A stretch of 36,991 nucleotides of DNA, taken from assembly GCF_022842015.1 (NCBI RefSeq), contig NZ_JALHQJ010000030.1, forward strand, positions 1-36,991. The letters are read 5' to 3'. Both the position numbers and the translations under genes were made by a program. The notes below the pieces were generated by a model. It saw nothing but the letters and a program-made list of their open reading frames with translations, did no database searches and had not been told where the DNA came from. The stretch is from Nitrosomonas sp. Lineage in GTDB: Bacteria; Pseudomonadota; Gammaproteobacteria; Burkholderiales; Nitrosomonadaceae. Below are positions 35,301 to 36,991 of the stretch, one piece after another. Position 1 is the stretch's first letter, and each line of letters begins with the position of its first letter.

Positions 35301-36991
35301 TTGAGTCCGACAAACACATCTGTGGTACGCGCCACGCCATCCATCGTCACGTCATCCTGATTCTCTTTCTGCACGAATATGTTCATGAAATCATCCGCAC
35401 CCTTAATACCCAGGCACATATCATTCACACGCTCATGCCCCGATGACAGCGACAACATAGAGTAGATTTCAAGTGGGCTATTAGTTATCGGGGTGGCGGT
35501 CAACAGCAGCACGCCATCGCCCAATGGTGATTTGCCGCGTATGTACCAGGCTTTTGCTTGCGCATCGACTCCACGCTTTGCTGCCGGTGCCATGGATAGG
35601 AACTTTGCGCTCTTGAAGTCGATTGTCTCAGCGGAATTCTTAAACATATGCGCTTCATCGATCACAATACTATCTACGCCCAAATCCTCAAGATACGGTG
35701 CGCTGCCGGTCTTTGATGATAAGACTGACATGAGGCCGGATTGCTTTCCTTTAGCGCGTTCATCAGTCTTTTTATCTTCGCTTGACGAAAAACTTGCATC
35801 GGCTTTTCGCAAGAATAGTTCATATTCCTGAATTGTTTCTTCGCGCAAGCGGATCCGCTCGAATGCTTCCAACGTCATAAATACTTTGCGGTGCCTGTTT
35901 TCCATGACAGATACCAGGTCAGTGTCGAAATTGGATGAACTGACCGTTGCCTTGCCGTTTTTATCGACACGCAAACCGATAAACAGTGAATCATCCATGG
36001 TGGCATATGCTCTGGTTGCTTCTTTACGCCAGTTTGATAAAACTGAGTTCGGTACCACGATAAAGGTTTTATTCTTAACCCCAATACTTTGCACGTATTG
36101 GATGGAAGATAAGGCTGCGAAGGTCTTACCGAGTCCGACCCCGTGACCATTTATACCTTCAAAATTGCGGCTCATACGACGCACAAAAGCGTTCTGGTAG
36201 CCGTGCAGCGTAATATCTCCACTCATTCCGGCGATTACTAGCGGCGATTCATCATCAGGTTGTCTGAAGCGCAATTTGGATGGATCACCTGCTTTGGCTT
36301 GCATCCTATCCATGATAGTTTTGTTGCCGCGAACCCAACCGTTAAACTGTTCGTTAGCAGTCACCACTTTTCTGCGCAGTATGTTCAAACCTTGAGCATC
36401 GCTCATATCCAACTTTGCCCCACCCAGGGTAATCGTGCCGTTTTTAAGGTAATCGCCAATACGATTGAGCAGTTTTTCATTGTCAGAAAGTTTGCTGCCG
36501 GGAACGTTGATATCAACATTCTTGTGTCCGGTTTTTTCATCAAACACAACCGAAGCGGAAGGATGTACAAACCTGCGCAGAAATTCAGCCTTTTCCTCGC
36601 ATGATACATATGGGCTGAAAAGATTGAAGGTCAGTTTTGAAACATCGATTTTATCCAACCGACTTTCGGCATCCAGTTTTTGACGCAACAACTTGGCTCG
36701 GATAGTGTCATCTGTTGCCTGGGCAATCTCAGCATCGGACCGACGCAAGAAATCGGCATAATTGCCCGTGTAGTAATCATCTGCGCGTGTGACATGCTGA
36801 CCATCGGGGGAAATGCACCAGTTGCTATCTTCAATCGGATTGAAATCTTGCCCAAATATACCCTTAGCATCATCGATCGACGCCCATATCGATCTGCTTT
36901 TGTAACGTAATCCCTCGAATCCTGAATCAGCCGTTATCTCAAGAGGTGTTACCGATTGCTGCACATCGCCGCGCCATACCGCAGAGAATCC
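32348..36991 (-). CDS. Giant Snf2-type helicase polyvalent protein, 5' end outside window
   Basis: At least 1547 residues; the reading frame is open through the right edge, so the GTG at 36964 is probably internal. Numbering from that GTG: Walker A HGVGLGKT at 274-281, DEAH at 436-439, TATP at 489-492, and the C-terminal helicase lobe with IANEKAEVGINLQKG at 861-875 and QRNGRGVRQG at 893-902. These are Snf2-superfamily motifs I, II, III, V and VI. Around 945-1090 is a helical coiled-coil-like part. The last 60 residues (YKWDKLNKAWNV) resemble DUF5710-type modules found in polyvalent proteins. Such giant proteins occur in phages and conjugative elements, where they are thought to be delivered with the DNA and act on it on entry. 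A methyltransferase or protease domain could precede it outside the window. Confidence 0.82.
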   Translation of the reverse strand, partial: GFSAVWRGDVQQSVTPLEITADSGFEGLRYKSRSIWASIDDAKGIFGQDFNPIEDSNWCISPDGQHVTRADDYYTGNYADFLRRSDAEIAQATDDTIRAKLLRQKLDAESRLDKIDVSKLTFNLFSPYVSCEEKAEFLRRFVHPSASVVFDEKTGHKNVDINVPGSKLSDNEKLLNRIGDYLKNGTITLGGAKLDMSDAQGLNILRRKVVTANEQFNGWVRGNKTIMDRMQAKAGDPSKLRFRQPDDESPLVIAGMSGDITLHGYQNAFVRRMSRNFEGINGHGVGLGKTFAALSSIQYVQSIGVKNKTFIVVPNSVLSNWRKEATRAYATMDDSLFIGLRVDKNGKATVSSSNFDTDLVSVMENRHRKVFMTLEAFERIRLREETIQEYELFLRKADASFSSSEDKKTDERAKGKQSGLMSVLSSKTGSAPYLEDLGVDSIVIDEAHMFKNSAETIDFKSAKFLSMAPAAKRGVDAQAKAWYIRGKSPLGDGVLLLTATPITNSPLEIYSMLSLSSGHERVNDMCLGIKGADDFMNIFVQKENQDDVTMDGVARTTDVFVGLNNVEVLRKAIDETASIKNADDVGEQIVVPDREDKASQVTLTGDIVSRLKLYKSAFRYAIDELTEKVPNRGNKDAFAEVSRHFGEDIDLIGHPFNLINKMTMLIADPELDQRATFYTFIQSQADKAKAVIDTFNARKISEERARPGPMTEESAIIGKKIIKDSSGDNYELLKIAIRARIIAGNRIVVDTIDPASQSAFEDMAEKQGLDLDVSVPPKLAAMLENFQNEQATPRGVDENGGVSSIVKQIIFCDILPLHNKIKRLLSRRAGVPSSAIAIITGKTNNSPDEILAVQDGFNANGDSNKYRTVIANEKAEVGINLQKGTQAIHHLTIGWTPDSLEQRNGRGVRQGNKTQRVNVYHYDADGTFDTSKRSMVNKKADWIAQVMDIDGGGSVSVTGGLSKEQMEALIDTVGDSDAMKRLQETIAAKEAEARATTNREKQMINIDTIRKQRLFLQNNPSPAEFVIRRIISVFNYEKQILILNDRINNPKATESAVAKNKQILSELSARVSGMRRQIEASGKIYQGHRSQNQNGQKDAISIDDFFQSARRVNRLNDEKMEEMLKSQIYPSFYVESIDDSEIANEWQMEVDMAQSMIDESTANFVRQASEKGSYPAEIAKVTAESDAFVVDGKPIVTGTFSRQNDGSIAIFDVSKGYAMRGAKGDNGIRRIPLVEFVRGGGELIYPGSADYDTVLNDAASIEDEVNEKGFLDNGFSDIVPEIAQRRKVEMMVSYSTHGYALPQPYFPFVIVKDNTVVRRHIKESQKSIVKSIQYGSFVTPASLAVVKTNGLDSSSMIAAMREYAIANNLTLTIDDFDGSTYNLGAAIKNLISVDDFEAAHTGRTAQEIREQVGDFMRKTLYWFDYESKDPSDDYLPYDLRAIVAAAIKRLEEANAPQQTGNETAATQDEVGAKIIGIRIDTTSWALIMEWKEYIKEAADEVGGGRYKWDKLNKAWNVYQSVWDKLMSDRPNTAPDILVLVAGTLSKI

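Noticed and set aside
32348..36991. Anti-phage defence helicase (DISARM- or restriction-like)
   Set aside because: No partner methylase, nuclease or DUF1998-type gene is visible and the setting is a phage tail module, so a phage polyvalent protein is the better reading.
21361..36991. Complete intact prophage
   Set aside because: No integrase, repressor, terminase, portal, capsid, tail tube, sheath or lysis gene in the window, and no second attachment site; only part of the element is visible.

Overview
The window comes from a betaproteobacterium, most likely an ammonia oxidiser of the Nitrosomonas group. That assignment rests on the runs hemA-prfA-prmC-grxD and rpoE-rseA-mucB-mucD-grx-lepA-lepB-DUF4845-rnc-era-pdxJ-acpS-nagZ, the AT-leaning codon use and the character of the proteins. 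It is an inference, not a database match.

Positions 1-21117 are host core chromosome. A YqaA-type membrane protein is cut by the left edge. The minus strand then carries hemA, prfA, prmC and grxD (haem and tRNA metabolism, translation termination, Fe-S handling). Next come creA, a tRNA-Val, and a small His-rich exported protein. From about 18.6 kb down to 5.9 kb the minus strand holds a long series: the sigma-E envelope-stress module (rpoE, rseA, mucB, mucD), a small glutaredoxin-like protein, lepA and lepB, a DUF4845 protein, rnc, era, pdxJ, acpS, nagZ and lpdA. recO, often found between era and pdxJ in relatives, is missing from that slot. nadB and a MEKHLA-domain gene run divergently on the plus strand. 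Several junctions carry strong inverted repeats. The best is a perfect 14-bp hairpin that holds the lepB ribosome-binding site in one arm and the ATG in its loop.

A tRNA-Ser(GGA) at 21118-21209 marks a boundary. Just past its 3' end lie five helically spaced copies of a TTTRGNCA-like motif, which look like integrase arm sites, although no integrase lies in the window. From 21361 to 29191 all genes are on the minus strand and form the baseplate, tail-tip and tail-fibre end of a contractile-tailed prophage: a gp25-like candidate, two unknowns, a protein with a glycoside-hydrolase-like fold, baseplate J, tail protein I, a fibre with DPHPQY repeats and a Gly-rich protein.

At 29683-31721 a plus-strand, AT-rich KtrAB/TrkAH-type potassium-uptake pair interrupts the minus-strand phage genes. 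Beyond it come two small minus-strand genes and a very large Snf2-type helicase (more than 1540 residues) that is open through the right edge. That helicase resembles the giant polyvalent proteins of phages and conjugative elements. The element therefore continues beyond the window. Head, packaging, lysis and integration genes are not seen. The least ordinary parts are the potassium-transport cassette inside the phage gene series, the giant helicase, the hydrolase-like protein among the baseplate genes and the lepB start hairpin.
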